DNA of 64,000 nucleotides from an uncultured Clostridia bacterium (GTDB lineage: Bacteria > Bacillota > Clostridia > UMGS1810). Below the pieces are notes generated by a model. That model was not told the origin of the DNA. It worked only from the letters and a program-made list of their open reading frames with translations, and did not search any database. The stretch is taken from assembly GCA_934500875.1 (NCBI GenBank), contig CAKSTL010000008.1, forward strand, positions 62,001-126,000, written 5' to 3'. Position numbers and translations under genes: made by a program. This document shows positions 16,747 through 24,973 of the stretch, one piece after another (positions within the stretch are counted from its first letter, which is position 1; each line of letters opens with the position of its first letter).

Positions 16747-17601
16747 TTATTCTTCAAACGTAATTGTGTGAACGTTATTGTTTACGGCATTGGGTGCAAG
16801 ACGGGTTATGCAGTATTTCTTTGTGAAATCGTAATCGCTTTCCTCAACGTCGGGCGAAGATGTCCACGGCTCTATGCAAATATACTTTGCGCCGGGCTTT
16901 GTCCACAGCATAAGGCAGTTAAAGCCGTCAAAGCTGACAGTAATTTTTCCGGGCTTTGTTTTGTGTTTAAGCGTAACTTTTTTTGAATTGATGCCCTGAA
17001 AAACAAGTGCGTCAATTGTAAAATAGTCGTATTTAAGGCTGAGAACGTTGCTGTTTTCGGTGATGGGCGTGTATTCGTCCGCCAAAAGGTTGCCGTGCAG
17101 AACTCTGCTTTTGAGCGATTCGGGTTTTTCAAAAACAACATCATAATTTTCAATGCCGTCCTCGCACAAATATCCCTCGTGGCCGCCGACTGCATAGTAC
17201 ATATCAACGTCGGATTTGTTGGTTACGTTATAGCGCACCGAAAGAGTTTTTTCAGAGAGAGTGTATATTACACGAAGCTCAAATTCAAACGGATACTGTT
17301 TTCTTGTTTCGTCGGTTGCGGTAAGAAGAAATACCGCCTCGTTTTTGTCTGCCTTTTCAACGTCAAATTTCATAAAGCGTGCAAAACCGTGTTTTCCGAG
17401 AGAATACTCTTTTCCGTGAACGATATACTTATCGTCCTTAAGTCCGCCGCAGATAGGGAACACCATAGGTGCGTGCATGGGCCACACGTCAGGGTCGGCG
17501 GTCCAGATAAATTCTTTTCCGTCATTATCCTTTACGCTGTGGATTTCCGCTCCCGTTTCGCTTATTTTTACGGTTAGAAATTCATTTTTCAGCTCAACCA
17601 T
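16747..17601 (-). CDS. Aldose 1-epimerase-family protein (LacX-like)
   Basis: This 284-residue galactose-mutarotase-like protein interconverts alpha and beta anomers of an aldose or aldose phosphate. It has the opening LKNEFLTVKISETGAEIHSV, WPMHAPMVFPICGGLKDDKY, KHGFARFMKF, YYAVGGHEGY (catalytic His region) and ICIEPWTSSPD (catalytic Glu), which follow the LacX/YeaD-type subfamily. AAGGAG precedes the ATG. It is monocistronic and could serve any of the sugar pathways in the window. Confidence 0.87.
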   Translation of the reverse strand: MVELKNEFLTVKISETGAEIHSVKDNDGKEFIWTADPDVWPMHAPMVFPICGGLKDDKYIVHGKEYSLGKHGFARFMKFDVEKADKNEAVFLLTATDETRKQYPFEFELRVIYTLSEKTLSVRYNVTNKSDVDMYYAVGGHEGYLCEDGIENYDVVFEKPESLKSRVLHGNLLADEYTPITENSNVLSLKYDYFTIDALVFQGINSKKVTLKHKTKPGKITVSFDGFNCLMLWTKPGAKYICIEPWTSSPDVEESDYDFTKKYCITRLAPNAVNNNVHTITFEE

Positions 17602-17660
17602 TTTAAAAGTCTCCTTAGTAGTTTTTTGTATATTTTACCATACGTGAAAATAATTTTCAA

Positions 17661-17692
17661 GTAAAAAAGGATATTTGACACCAAATATCCTT
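17661..17692 (-). terminator. Terminator after the GerMN lipoprotein gene
   Basis: AAGGATATTTG (17667-17677) pairs with CAAATATCCTT (17682-17692). On the minus strand it is followed by TTTTTTAC. Confidence 0.75.
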
Positions 17693-17715
17693 AAAATCCA
17701 AAAACTTTACCATAT

Positions 17716-18636
17716 TTATTTTGCAATTATGCTGTTATCTCTTTCAAATGGCTCGTTAAATACCATATGCTTAAACACCTCAAGTTTGTTGCCGTCGATT
17801 AAAAACTGCACCTTTTGAATGTGGTCAAGCTCAGTAAGGGAATTAACAATAGAATAAATTGTCATATATTCGCCGGCAGAGCCTCCGTTATGCTTGGACA
17901 CAAATTCCTGAGAAAAGTTTACAAAGCAAATTCCGTCCTTTGTTTCAACCGATATAAGCTTCGTTCCGTCGGGAATTGTAGGCTTGTGCGCCTTGTTTTC
18001 GGGTCCTTTCATAAGCTCTGTTATAATTGTTTTTTCAATGCTGTTGTCAACAAGCGCCGCAGTGCGTGCCTCGGGAATAAGGTACATTGCCGCATCGTCT
18101 GAAAAATACAGCGTTACGGTTTCATATTTTGTCGTGTTCTGCGTCGGTGTGGTGACAAGGCTGTCCTTTGAAATTTCGCCTACCTTATCGCCGTTTGCGC
18201 TCATAAGTTCCACGCCGCTTACAAATATTTTAATTTTATTTATTCCGTCAATTTCAAACAGTGTTTTTGCAACCGAATGACGTGCCAGAAGCTCATCCGA
18301 CGATGATGTTGTGTTATACTCGGACGAAAAATCGAGCGTTACAACCCCGTCCGATTCTTTAAGGCTTAAAAGCTTTGTTCCGTTGGGGATAACACGCACA
18401 AGCGGACTGTCCGCAGGACCTTTTAAAAGCTCGTTTACAACGTTTTCAAGATATTTTGGGTCTGAAGCGTTCAACGATTTATCAGACTCAAACGGACGTT
18501 CTTCACACTTAAGCTCTGTTTTTTCGGCATTGGCAAAATAGAGCTTTATTGTATTCTGTTTGCTCTTGCCGCACCCGATAAGCGCAGCGAGCATTATTAT
18601 AAAAATTATACCCGTCAACCAAATATTTTTTTTCAC
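17716..18636 (-). CDS. GerMN-domain lipoprotein
   Basis: This lipoprotein of about 306 residues has a hydrophobic signal ending in the lipobox LIGC near residue 22, then two GerMN (sporulation/germination) domains. Both domains carry the repeated pattern LLKGP or LMKGP followed by IPNGTKLLS or IPDGTKLIS and a V.LDFS or VNFSQEF strand. GerMN domains occur in GerM of spore formers and in lipoproteins next to two-component systems, as here. The longer frame opens at 18699, but GGAGGG at 18642-18647 sets a GTG start at 18636. It acts at the outer face of the membrane, probably in envelope regulation. Confidence 0.87.
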   Translation of the reverse strand: MKKNIWLTGIIFIIMLAALIGCGKSKQNTIKLYFANAEKTELKCEERPFESDKSLNASDPKYLENVVNELLKGPADSPLVRVIPNGTKLLSLKESDGVVTLDFSSEYNTTSSSDELLARHSVAKTLFEIDGINKIKIFVSGVELMSANGDKVGEISKDSLVTTPTQNTTKYETVTLYFSDDAAMYLIPEARTAALVDNSIEKTIITELMKGPENKAHKPTIPDGTKLISVETKDGICFVNFSQEFVSKHNGGSAGEYMTIYSIVNSLTELDHIQKVQFLIDGNKLEVFKHMVFNEPFERDNSIIAK

Positions 18637-18760
18637 ACTAACCCTCCGTTTCCGAAAAAGAGAGATGCGACAGCAACAAAATATCTTGTGCTGAAACATA
18701 ATTTCTATTTTATCATACTATATTTTTTTTACAAAACAATGAACATATGTTACAAATATA

Positions 18761-20281
18761 TTAATTTTCTGTGAAAAGAGGAATGGACACCGTAAACGTG
18801 CTTCCTTCGTCAAGCTTGCTCGACACGCTTATTGTGCCGCCAATCATTTCAATGCTTTCAAGCGCAATTGCAAGCCCGAGACCTGTTCCGCCGGTTTCTC
18901 TTGCGCGTGCCTTGTCAACACGGTAAAATCTGTCGAATATTTTTTCACATTCCTCCTCGCTGATGCCTATTCCCGTATCCTTAACGGCAATTATAGCGTT
19001 GTCGTCCTGTTTTGTAATGCCTATTATCACCTTGCCGCCGTCGGGAGTATATTTTATTGCATTATCAATTATATTATATATACCCTGCCACAATTTGTCG
19101 TTATCTGCCATTATAAACAGACTTTCGCAGTATGAACAGTTAATTTCAATATTTTTTGCGTCCGCAAGCGGCGAAAGGTTTTTGACAATATCCATAACAA
19201 CCTCACGCACATCAATAAATTCAAAGTCGAGATTAATGTTTTCCGCCTTAACATTGTCAAGTTTGGTAAGGTACAAAAGTTTTTCTATTATGCGGTTAAG
19301 TCTGTCAACCTCGGTGTTCATATCGCTTAAAAATTCTTTGACATATTTCATATCGATATCGGGGTTTTGCGCAATTGAGTCGCTCATAAGCTTTATTGAG
19401 CTTAAAGGCGTTCTTAATTCGTGGGATGCGCTCGATACAAAATCCACCCTTTTTTGTTCCAGCATAACAAGCTTGTCGCTCATTGCGTTGAATGCCTCGC
19501 CGAGCCTTGCAACCTCGTCGTGACCCTTTATTTCAAGACGTTCGTCCAAAACACCGTCGCTCATTTCGGTTATTTTTTCGGTAAAGTCCACAATCCGCTT
19601 TGTAAGAAGATTTGCAACGATAAATATAAACAGCCCTATTATAAATGTTATTACAACAAAAACGATAATGATATCTTTTGTAAGGGGAGATATGATTTTT
19701 TCCTGGATATCGGTTGTGTAGCGCACATTAATTGCGCCCAGCGGTGCGTTTTTGTTTATCGGCACGGCAACGTCAATAAGATTTTTTCCGTTGTCGTCCT
19801 CGACTATTTCGCCGCCTTCTTTTCCCTGAAGGGCGCTCATAACGCTTTTTGTGCTTTGCACTGTTGTTTCGCCGCCGGAAGGATTAAACGAGTCAAAAAT
19901 AACCTCTGCCTGGCTGTTAAGCACAATAACACGTGTTTCTTTCGGTATTCTGAGCGTTTCCGCCAAAAACATATCATATCCCGGGGTAACCTCTTTCTGG
20001 TCGGGCGAAATAAAATTTCTTTCCGCCGTAAGGCTTGCAATCATATTCGCCGTTGCCGTTGCGTTTGCCTGCTCGTTTTTGTTAAGGTATGTGCTTATGG
20101 AATTGATTATGTAATAGCTGAAAATAAAGAGGGTGAGAAACATAATCAAAAAGTATGTCGGCACAAGCTTACTCGTGATTGTATCAAACTTTATTATAAG
20201 ATTTTTAATTTTTCCCGGTTTCTTTTTTTCTTTTTTTTCGTCAGAGGCTTTTTTCTTATGATTTAAAATAATAACCGGCAC
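18761..20281 (-). CDS. Sensor histidine kinase, WalK/PhoR type
   Basis: The 506-residue kinase has a basic cytosolic N-terminus, transmembrane helices at about 41-62 and 203-226 flanking an extracellular sensor of about 140 residues, and a HAMP linker. The HisKA box SASHELRTPLSS carries the phospho-acceptor His287, and the HATPase domain has NIIDNAIKYT, DTGIGI and GGTGLGLAI. It overlaps the response regulator gene by 26 bases, so its start (a GTG at 20281) is translationally coupled and somewhat uncertain. With the GerMN lipoprotein downstream it resembles envelope-stress systems of the YycFG/PhoPR type. Confidence 0.93.
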   Translation of the reverse strand: MPVIILNHKKKASDEKKEKKKPGKIKNLIIKFDTITSKLVPTYFLIMFLTLFIFSYYIINSISTYLNKNEQANATATANMIASLTAERNFISPDQKEVTPGYDMFLAETLRIPKETRVIVLNSQAEVIFDSFNPSGGETTVQSTKSVMSALQGKEGGEIVEDDNGKNLIDVAVPINKNAPLGAINVRYTTDIQEKIISPLTKDIIIVFVVITFIIGLFIFIVANLLTKRIVDFTEKITEMSDGVLDERLEIKGHDEVARLGEAFNAMSDKLVMLEQKRVDFVSSASHELRTPLSSIKLMSDSIAQNPDIDMKYVKEFLSDMNTEVDRLNRIIEKLLYLTKLDNVKAENINLDFEFIDVREVVMDIVKNLSPLADAKNIEINCSYCESLFIMADNDKLWQGIYNIIDNAIKYTPDGGKVIIGITKQDDNAIIAVKDTGIGISEEECEKIFDRFYRVDKARARETGGTGLGLAIALESIEMIGGTISVSSKLDEGSTFTVSIPLFTEN

Positions 20282-20930
20282 CCCATTTCGTCATAATATA
20301 TTTGGGTTCCGCACTGTTAGGCTCTATTTTTTCTCTCAGCCTTCTTATGTGAACGTCCACCGTTCGTGCGTCGCCCGGATAATCGTATCCCCAGATAAGG
20401 TCAAGAAGGTTATCTCTGCTGTAAACCTTTTCGGGATTGGACAAAAACAAATCCATAAGGTCAAATTCTTTTGAGGTAAGGTCAATGCTTTCGCCGTTTA
20501 TTATGATTTTGCGCTGGTTGTAGTCAAGCGTTATGCTTCCGTATGAAATCTTCGATTTGTCAACGTTTACCGGCGCAGTACGTCTTAAAATTGCCTTTAC
20601 TCTCGCTTTAAGCTCAAGAATGTTAAAAGGCTTTGTGATGTAATCGTCCGCACCGTATTCAAGACCCATAATTTTGTCCATATCTTCAGCCTTTGCGGTA
20701 AGCATAATTATGGGAACGTTTGAAAATTCCCTTATTTTCTGGCACACCGTTATGCCGTCAACCTTCGGCAGCATAAGGTCTAAGATAATAAGGTCAATGT
20801 TTTTGTCACGGGCAAGCTTCAGCGCTTCTTCGCCGTCATATGCGGCGTCTATTGTATATCCGTCCTGTTCAAAGTTAAATTTCATTCCTTTGACAAGCAG
20901 CTTTTCGTCATCAACAATTAATATTTTCAT
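20256..20930 (-). CDS. OmpR-family response regulator
   Basis: The 224-residue protein has a receiver domain with acidic residues in LIVDDE, phospho-acceptor Asp51 in LIILDLMLPKVDG and the conserved Thr/Lys positions in MLTAK and DDYITKPF. A winged-helix DNA-binding domain follows (about 130-224), with LTSKEFDLMDLF and RTVDVHIRRLREKIEP. AAGGGGACT precedes the ATG. It is the first gene of a regulator-kinase pair and would control envelope or phosphate-type genes after phosphorylation by the kinase. Confidence 0.95.
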   Translation of the reverse strand: MKILIVDDEKLLVKGMKFNFEQDGYTIDAAYDGEEALKLARDKNIDLIILDLMLPKVDGITVCQKIREFSNVPIIMLTAKAEDMDKIMGLEYGADDYITKPFNILELKARVKAILRRTAPVNVDKSKISYGSITLDYNQRKIIINGESIDLTSKEFDLMDLFLSNPEKVYSRDNLLDLIWGYDYPGDARTVDVHIRRLREKIEPNSAEPKYIMTKWGAGYYFKS

Positions 20931-20996
20931 TTGGCAGTCCCCTTGATAATATAATTAATCAAGTTTATTCTAACACAATTTTTTTGTAAACGCAAG

Positions 20997-21043
20997 CAAA
21001 AAATAAAACCTTCCCGCACATTTAAATGCACAAAGGAAGGTTT
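20997..21043 (-). terminator. Terminator of the iscSU operon
   Basis: AAAACCTTCC (21005-21014) pairs with GGAAGGTTTT (21034-21043). On the minus strand the stem is followed by ATTTTTTG. Confidence 0.8.
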
Positions 21044-21055
21044 TGTACTTTTCGG

Positions 21056-21502
21056 TTATTCGTGATGATGCTCATCGTGGGCGCAGCAGCTTGAGCAGCA
21101 GCCGTCGCAGCCTTTTTTAACCTTTTTGTCAATGCCCTGATTGTCATAATAGTTTTGTATTGCCGCACCGATTGCTTCTTCGGCGAGAACCGAGCAGTGT
21201 ACCTTAACCGGGGGAAGTCCGTCAAGAGCCTCCATAACCGCTTTGTTTGTAAGTTTTAAAGCGTCGTCAACGCTCTTTCCCTTAACAAGCTCGGTTGCCA
21301 TACTGCTTGTAGCAACCGCAGCGCCGCATCCGAATGTCTTGAATTTAACGTCTTTTATAACGTTATCTTCAATACGCATTGAAATTTTCATTATATCTCC
21401 GCACTTTGCGTTGCCAACCTGACCTACCGCATTTGCGTTTTCAACTTCGCCGACATTTCTCGGATTTGAAAAATGGTCCAACACTTTTTCGCTGTACATC
21501 AT
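21056..21502 (-). CDS. iscU: Iron-sulfur scaffold protein, IscU/NifU N-terminal type
   Basis: The 148-residue scaffold assembles Fe-S clusters from sulfur delivered by the adjacent cysteine desulfurase. The three conserved cysteines are in NAKCGDIMK, FGCGAAVATSS and VHCSVLAEEAI. MYSEKVLDHFSNPRNVGEVE is the classic N-terminus. After the domain comes an unusual tail of about 20 residues with five cysteines and four histidines (GCDGCCSSCCAHDEHHHE), possibly a metal-binding extension. It is cotranscribed 2 bases after iscS. Confidence 0.94.
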   Translation of the reverse strand: MMYSEKVLDHFSNPRNVGEVENANAVGQVGNAKCGDIMKISMRIEDNVIKDVKFKTFGCGAAVATSSMATELVKGKSVDDALKLTNKAVMEALDGLPPVKVHCSVLAEEAIGAAIQNYYDNQGIDKKVKKGCDGCCSSCCAHDEHHHE

Positions 21503-21504
21503 AA

Positions 21505-22683
21505 TTATTTACTCCCTTCAACACCTTCGTACAAAGGTGACATTTGTCTTAATCTGTCCACTATTTTCGGAAGCTCCTGCAAAAGAACATCAATTTCTTC
21601 CTTCGTGTTCTGCACGCCGAGGCTTATTCTTAAAGAGCCGTGTGCCACTTCATGAGGAAGTCCTATTGCCAAAAGCACGTGCGACGGGTCGAGCGAGCCT
21701 GATGTGCAGGCAGAACCCGATGACGCTGCGATATGTTTCATATCAAGCATAAGAAGAAGCGATTCGCCCTCAATAAATCTGAACGAGAAGTTTATGTTTC
21801 CGCACAAACGTTTTGTTCTGTGACCGTTTAAGCGGCAGTAGGGAATGGTTTTCTCAATTTCCGCTATTGCGTAATCTCTGAGTGCGGTAAGTTTTTTCAC
21901 TTTTTCGTCAATGTTTGCGGTTGCCTTTTCAATTGCATAGCTCAAGCCGACAATTCCGGGGGTGTTTTCGGTGCCGGCACGCCTTCCGGATTCCTGCGCA
22001 CCGCCGTTTATAAAGTTGTTTATACGAAGTCCTTTTCGTATATAAAGCGCTCCGGTGCCTTTGGGACCGTTGAATTTGTGCGCCGAAAGCGAGAGCATAT
22101 CAATGCCCATTTCGTGAACGTTTATTTTAACCGCACCGATTGCCTGAACAGCGTCGGTATGGAAGGTAATGCCTTTTTCCTTTGCGATTTTCGCCGCCTC
22201 TTCGATAGGCTCGATTGTGCCTATTTCGTTGTTGGCAAACATAATCGTGATTAAAATCGTGGTGTCTTTGATTGCGTTTTTAAGGTCGTCCAAAGATATA
22301 AGTCCGTCTTCGTCAACGGGAAGATACGTTACCTCAAAGCCTTCCTTTTCAAGCGATTTTAAGGTGTGCAGAACAGCGTGATGTTCAATTGACGTAGTGA
22401 TAATATGATTGCCTTTTTTCTTCTTCGCCTCACAAAGACCTTTAATCGCCCAGTTGTCCGACTCCGAGCCGCCAGATGTAAAATAAATTTCGTTTGCGTC
22501 TGCGCCCAAAGCCTTTGCAACTCTGTCCCTGGCTTCGTCAATAGCGGCTCTGCTGCGCCTGCCGATTTCATATATGGACGAAGCGTTGCCGTAATTATCT
22601 GTAAGATACGGCATCATTTTGTCCAATATATCTTTGGCGAGCGGTGTGGTTGCCGCATTGTCAAAATATATCAAGTCGTTCAT
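21505..22683 (-). CDS. iscS: Cysteine desulfurase, IscS/NifS
   Basis: This pyridoxal-phosphate enzyme of about 392 residues takes sulfur from cysteine for Fe-S cluster assembly. YFDNAATTPL at the N-terminus, the PLP lysine in LSAHKFNGPKGTGALY, and the mobile catalytic cysteine in SSGSACTSGSLDPSHVL are all visible. The frame opens at 22710, but AAGGAG places the start at the ATG at 22683. Promoter and a palindrome overlapping the start of transcription lie just upstream, suggesting Fe-S-responsive control. Confidence 0.95.
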   Translation of the reverse strand: MNDLIYFDNAATTPLAKDILDKMMPYLTDNYGNASSIYEIGRRSRAAIDEARDRVAKALGADANEIYFTSGGSESDNWAIKGLCEAKKKKGNHIITTSIEHHAVLHTLKSLEKEGFEVTYLPVDEDGLISLDDLKNAIKDTTILITIMFANNEIGTIEPIEEAAKIAKEKGITFHTDAVQAIGAVKINVHEMGIDMLSLSAHKFNGPKGTGALYIRKGLRINNFINGGAQESGRRAGTENTPGIVGLSYAIEKATANIDEKVKKLTALRDYAIAEIEKTIPYCRLNGHRTKRLCGNINFSFRFIEGESLLLMLDMKHIAASSGSACTSGSLDPSHVLLAIGLPHEVAHGSLRISLGVQNTKEEIDVLLQELPKIVDRLRQMSPLYEGVEGSK

Positions 22684-22712
22684 TTGTAAAAACTCCTTTT
22701 TTGAAAACATTA

Positions 22713-22732
22713 AAGTTAAGTATGTCTAACTT
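22713..22732. promoter_or_regulatory. Palindromic operator candidate downstream of the iscS -10 box
   Basis: AAGTTA (22713-22718) and TAACTT (22727-22732) form an inverted repeat with an 8-base spacer, placed at about +1 to +20 of the iscS transcript. Rrf2/IscR-type repressors often bind there, but no such regulator gene is in view. Confidence 0.5.
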
Positions 22733-22739
22733 CAGTTAC

Positions 22740-22768
22740 ATTATAACACTTGTTTTTTCATTTTTCAA
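22740..22768 (-). promoter_or_regulatory. Promoter of iscSU
   Basis: On the minus strand TTGAAA (22763-22768), a 17-base spacer and TATAAT (22740-22745) give a near-consensus sigma-A promoter. Confidence 0.82.
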
Positions 22769-22821
22769 CATATAATACCAATAAATTTTAAAAAAAGTTT
22801 CAGAAAAATTTGTTCAAAAGG

Positions 22822-23079
22822 TTAAAAAAGCGGACTGTAGAGCCGTGATTTCAAAATAACGTCTATATCCGCCGCCGTCTTGTTTTCGGCATTTATCATC
22901 AAAACTCCGCCCGCATTTTCGCACCGGAAGGCGCTTTGCGACAGAGGAGAATAATTTTTTCCCGAAAACACATATGCGTCGGCAAAACGAAATTTTTTTT
23001 CATCATATATTACCCTGTAACCCCTTTTTTCAAGACCTTCCTTTATGTTCAAAAGCCCTTTTTCAACTGCGACAGTCAC
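22822..23079 (-). CDS. YkuS/UPF0180-family small protein
   Basis: This 85-residue protein has the layout of the UPF0180 (YkuS) family: a short N-terminal helix with LKEGLEKRGY-type sequence (here NIKEGLEKRGYRVIYDEK), a central VFSGKNYSPLSQSAF segment and a C-terminal NAENKTAADIDVILKSRLY. Function is unknown. The start is a GTG preceded by AGGGAG. It follows rnhA by 89 bases in the same direction. Confidence 0.65.
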   Translation of the reverse strand: MTVAVEKGLLNIKEGLEKRGYRVIYDEKKFRFADAYVFSGKNYSPLSQSAFRCENAGGVLMINAENKTAADIDVILKSRLYSPLF

Positions 23080-23168
23080 ATTTACCAGCTCCCTTAAGCT
23101 TTAGTTTTTGCCGAAATTGATTTTATATACAATTTTTGGAACATAAGGGGAGAATAAAGAAAAATTTT

Positions 23169-23648
23169 TCATCCGCCCGAGTTAAAATTTTTATCCTCCG
23201 AAAGGTTTTGACCTGAAATCGCACCCGTTGCAAGGGTATCGCACCGTTCGTTTTCGGGATGCCCTGCATGGCCCTTTACCCAAACAAGCTTCACGTTATG
23301 AAAATTCAAAAGGGTATACAGTTTTTCAAAAAGGTCGGAATTTTTGGCTTTTTCCGATTTTGTTCTCATCCAGTTGTTTTTGCGCCACTTTTCAATCCAG
23401 CCGAGGTTTACCGAATCCACAAGATATTTTGAATCGCTGTAGAGCGTAACGTCGCATTTTTCTTTAAGCGCCTCAAGCCCTTTTATTGCGGCAAGAATTT
23501 CCATTCTGTTGTTGGTTGTAAGAACAAAGCCCTCCGAAAGCTCTTTTCTTGCACCGTTATAGCTTAAAATCACACCGTAGCCGCCTTTGCCCGGGTTGCC
23601 GCTGCATGCGCCGTCGGTAAAAATTTCAACTTTTTTAAGATTTGTCAT
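23169..23648 (-). CDS. rnhA: Ribonuclease HI
   Basis: This enzyme degrades the RNA strand of RNA-DNA hybrids. The 159-residue protein has the catalytic acidic residues in FTDGACSGNPGKGGYG, NNRMEILAAIKGLEAL, TLYSDSKYLVDSV and the C-terminal GHPENERCDTLA. WVKGHAGHPEN carries the conserved His. The ATG overlaps the trmFO stop as ATGA, indicating translational coupling. Confidence 0.95.
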   Translation of the reverse strand: MTNLKKVEIFTDGACSGNPGKGGYGVILSYNGARKELSEGFVLTTNNRMEILAAIKGLEALKEKCDVTLYSDSKYLVDSVNLGWIEKWRKNNWMRTKSEKAKNSDLFEKLYTLLNFHNVKLVWVKGHAGHPENERCDTLATGAISGQNLSEDKNFNSGG

Positions 23649-24961
23649 ACAAGCGCCTCCGATATTTTCTTTGAAATTTCTTTAACCAAAGAAATTGAGC
23701 GCAAAGCGATTTTTTCATTTTTTTCTTTCTTTTTGCGTATTCTCTCGCCCAGAGGCTCCATAATTCCGAAGTTTACGTTCATAGGCTGAAAATCGGTAAT
23801 TTGCGTATTGCTTATATAGTTTGAAAGGGCGCCTATAGCGGTGAATGATGTAAAATCTATCATCTCTTTGCCGTTTAGCATCATAAGCATATTAAGCCCT
23901 GCCGAAAGCCCCGACGCAGCCGATTCGACATACCCTTCAACGCCTGTAATCTGGCCTGCAAAAAATATTTTTTCGCATCTTTTTGTCTGATAGTATTTGT
24001 TTAAAAGCTTCGGCGAATTGATGTATGTGTTGCGGTGCATAACGCCGTACCGCAGAAATTCTGCGTTTTCAAGCCCGGGAATGAGTGAAAAAACACGTTT
24101 TTGCTCGCCGAATTTAAGGTGAGTCTGAAATCCGACGATATTATACATTGTTGCGCCCTTATTATCCTGCCGCAGCTGAACAACCGCATACGGAAGATTT
24201 CCGTCCTTTGGATTTTCCAGCCCGACGGGCTTTAAAGGTCCGAACAAAAGCGTCATCTCGCCTCGTTTTGCCATTTGCTCAACAGGCATACAGCCTTCAA
24301 AAACAGAGCCGCTTTCAAACCCGTGAACATTTGCACATTCCGCATTTATAAGCTCGGTATAGAACTTATAATATTCATCCTTTGTCATAGGGCAGTTTAT
24401 ATAATCCGCATCACCTTTTCCGTAGCGTGCCGCCTTGTACGCCTTGGTCATATCAATGCTGTCGTATGAAACAATCGGCGCCGCAGCGTCGTAAAAGTGC
24501 AGATATTCGCCGCCGAAAAACTTTTGTATATCGTCATAAAGCGCACCGTCGGTTAACGGGCCGCTTGCGACGATTGTGTAACTGTCGGTATCAAGGCTTG
24601 AAATTTCTTCATTTATCACCGTTATATTTTCGTTTTCTTTGATTTTTTCGGTAACAAGCTTTGAAAATTCTTCTCTGTCAACCGCAAGCGCACCGCCTGC
24701 GGGAACACGTGTTTTGTCGGCGCATTCCATAACAAGCGAACCTAAAATGCGCATTTCTTCTTTTAAAAGTCCCACTGCGTTTTCGATATTTGCCGCACGC
24801 AGCGAATTGCTGCACACGAGCTCGCAAAAATTTTCATTCTTGTGCGCAGGAGAAAACTTTTTCGGCTTCATTTCAAAAAGATTTACCTTTATATTGTGCT
24901 GCGCAAGAACATATGCCGCCTCACAGCCTGCAAGACCTGCGCCGATAACATTAACCGTCAT
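23645..24961 (-). CDS. trmFO: tRNA uracil-54 C5-methyltransferase, folate-dependent
   Basis: TrmFO makes ribothymidine-54 in the tRNA T-loop using methylene-tetrahydrofolate and FAD. At 438 residues it matches the family length. The FAD Rossmann motif is VIGAGLAGCEAAYVLA at the N-terminus. CELVCSNSLRAA carries a conserved catalytic cysteine region, and GQITGVEGYVESAASGL is a TrmFO/GidA-type signature. It follows topA by 12 bases, the usual dprA-topA-trmFO order of Firmicutes. Confidence 0.96.
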   Translation of the reverse strand: MTVNVIGAGLAGCEAAYVLAQHNIKVNLFEMKPKKFSPAHKNENFCELVCSNSLRAANIENAVGLLKEEMRILGSLVMECADKTRVPAGGALAVDREEFSKLVTEKIKENENITVINEEISSLDTDSYTIVASGPLTDGALYDDIQKFFGGEYLHFYDAAAPIVSYDSIDMTKAYKAARYGKGDADYINCPMTKDEYYKFYTELINAECANVHGFESGSVFEGCMPVEQMAKRGEMTLLFGPLKPVGLENPKDGNLPYAVVQLRQDNKGATMYNIVGFQTHLKFGEQKRVFSLIPGLENAEFLRYGVMHRNTYINSPKLLNKYYQTKRCEKIFFAGQITGVEGYVESAASGLSAGLNMLMMLNGKEMIDFTSFTAIGALSNYISNTQITDFQPMNVNFGIMEPLGERIRKKKEKNEKIALRSISLVKEISKKISEALV

Positions 24962-24973
24962 ATTTTGTATCCT

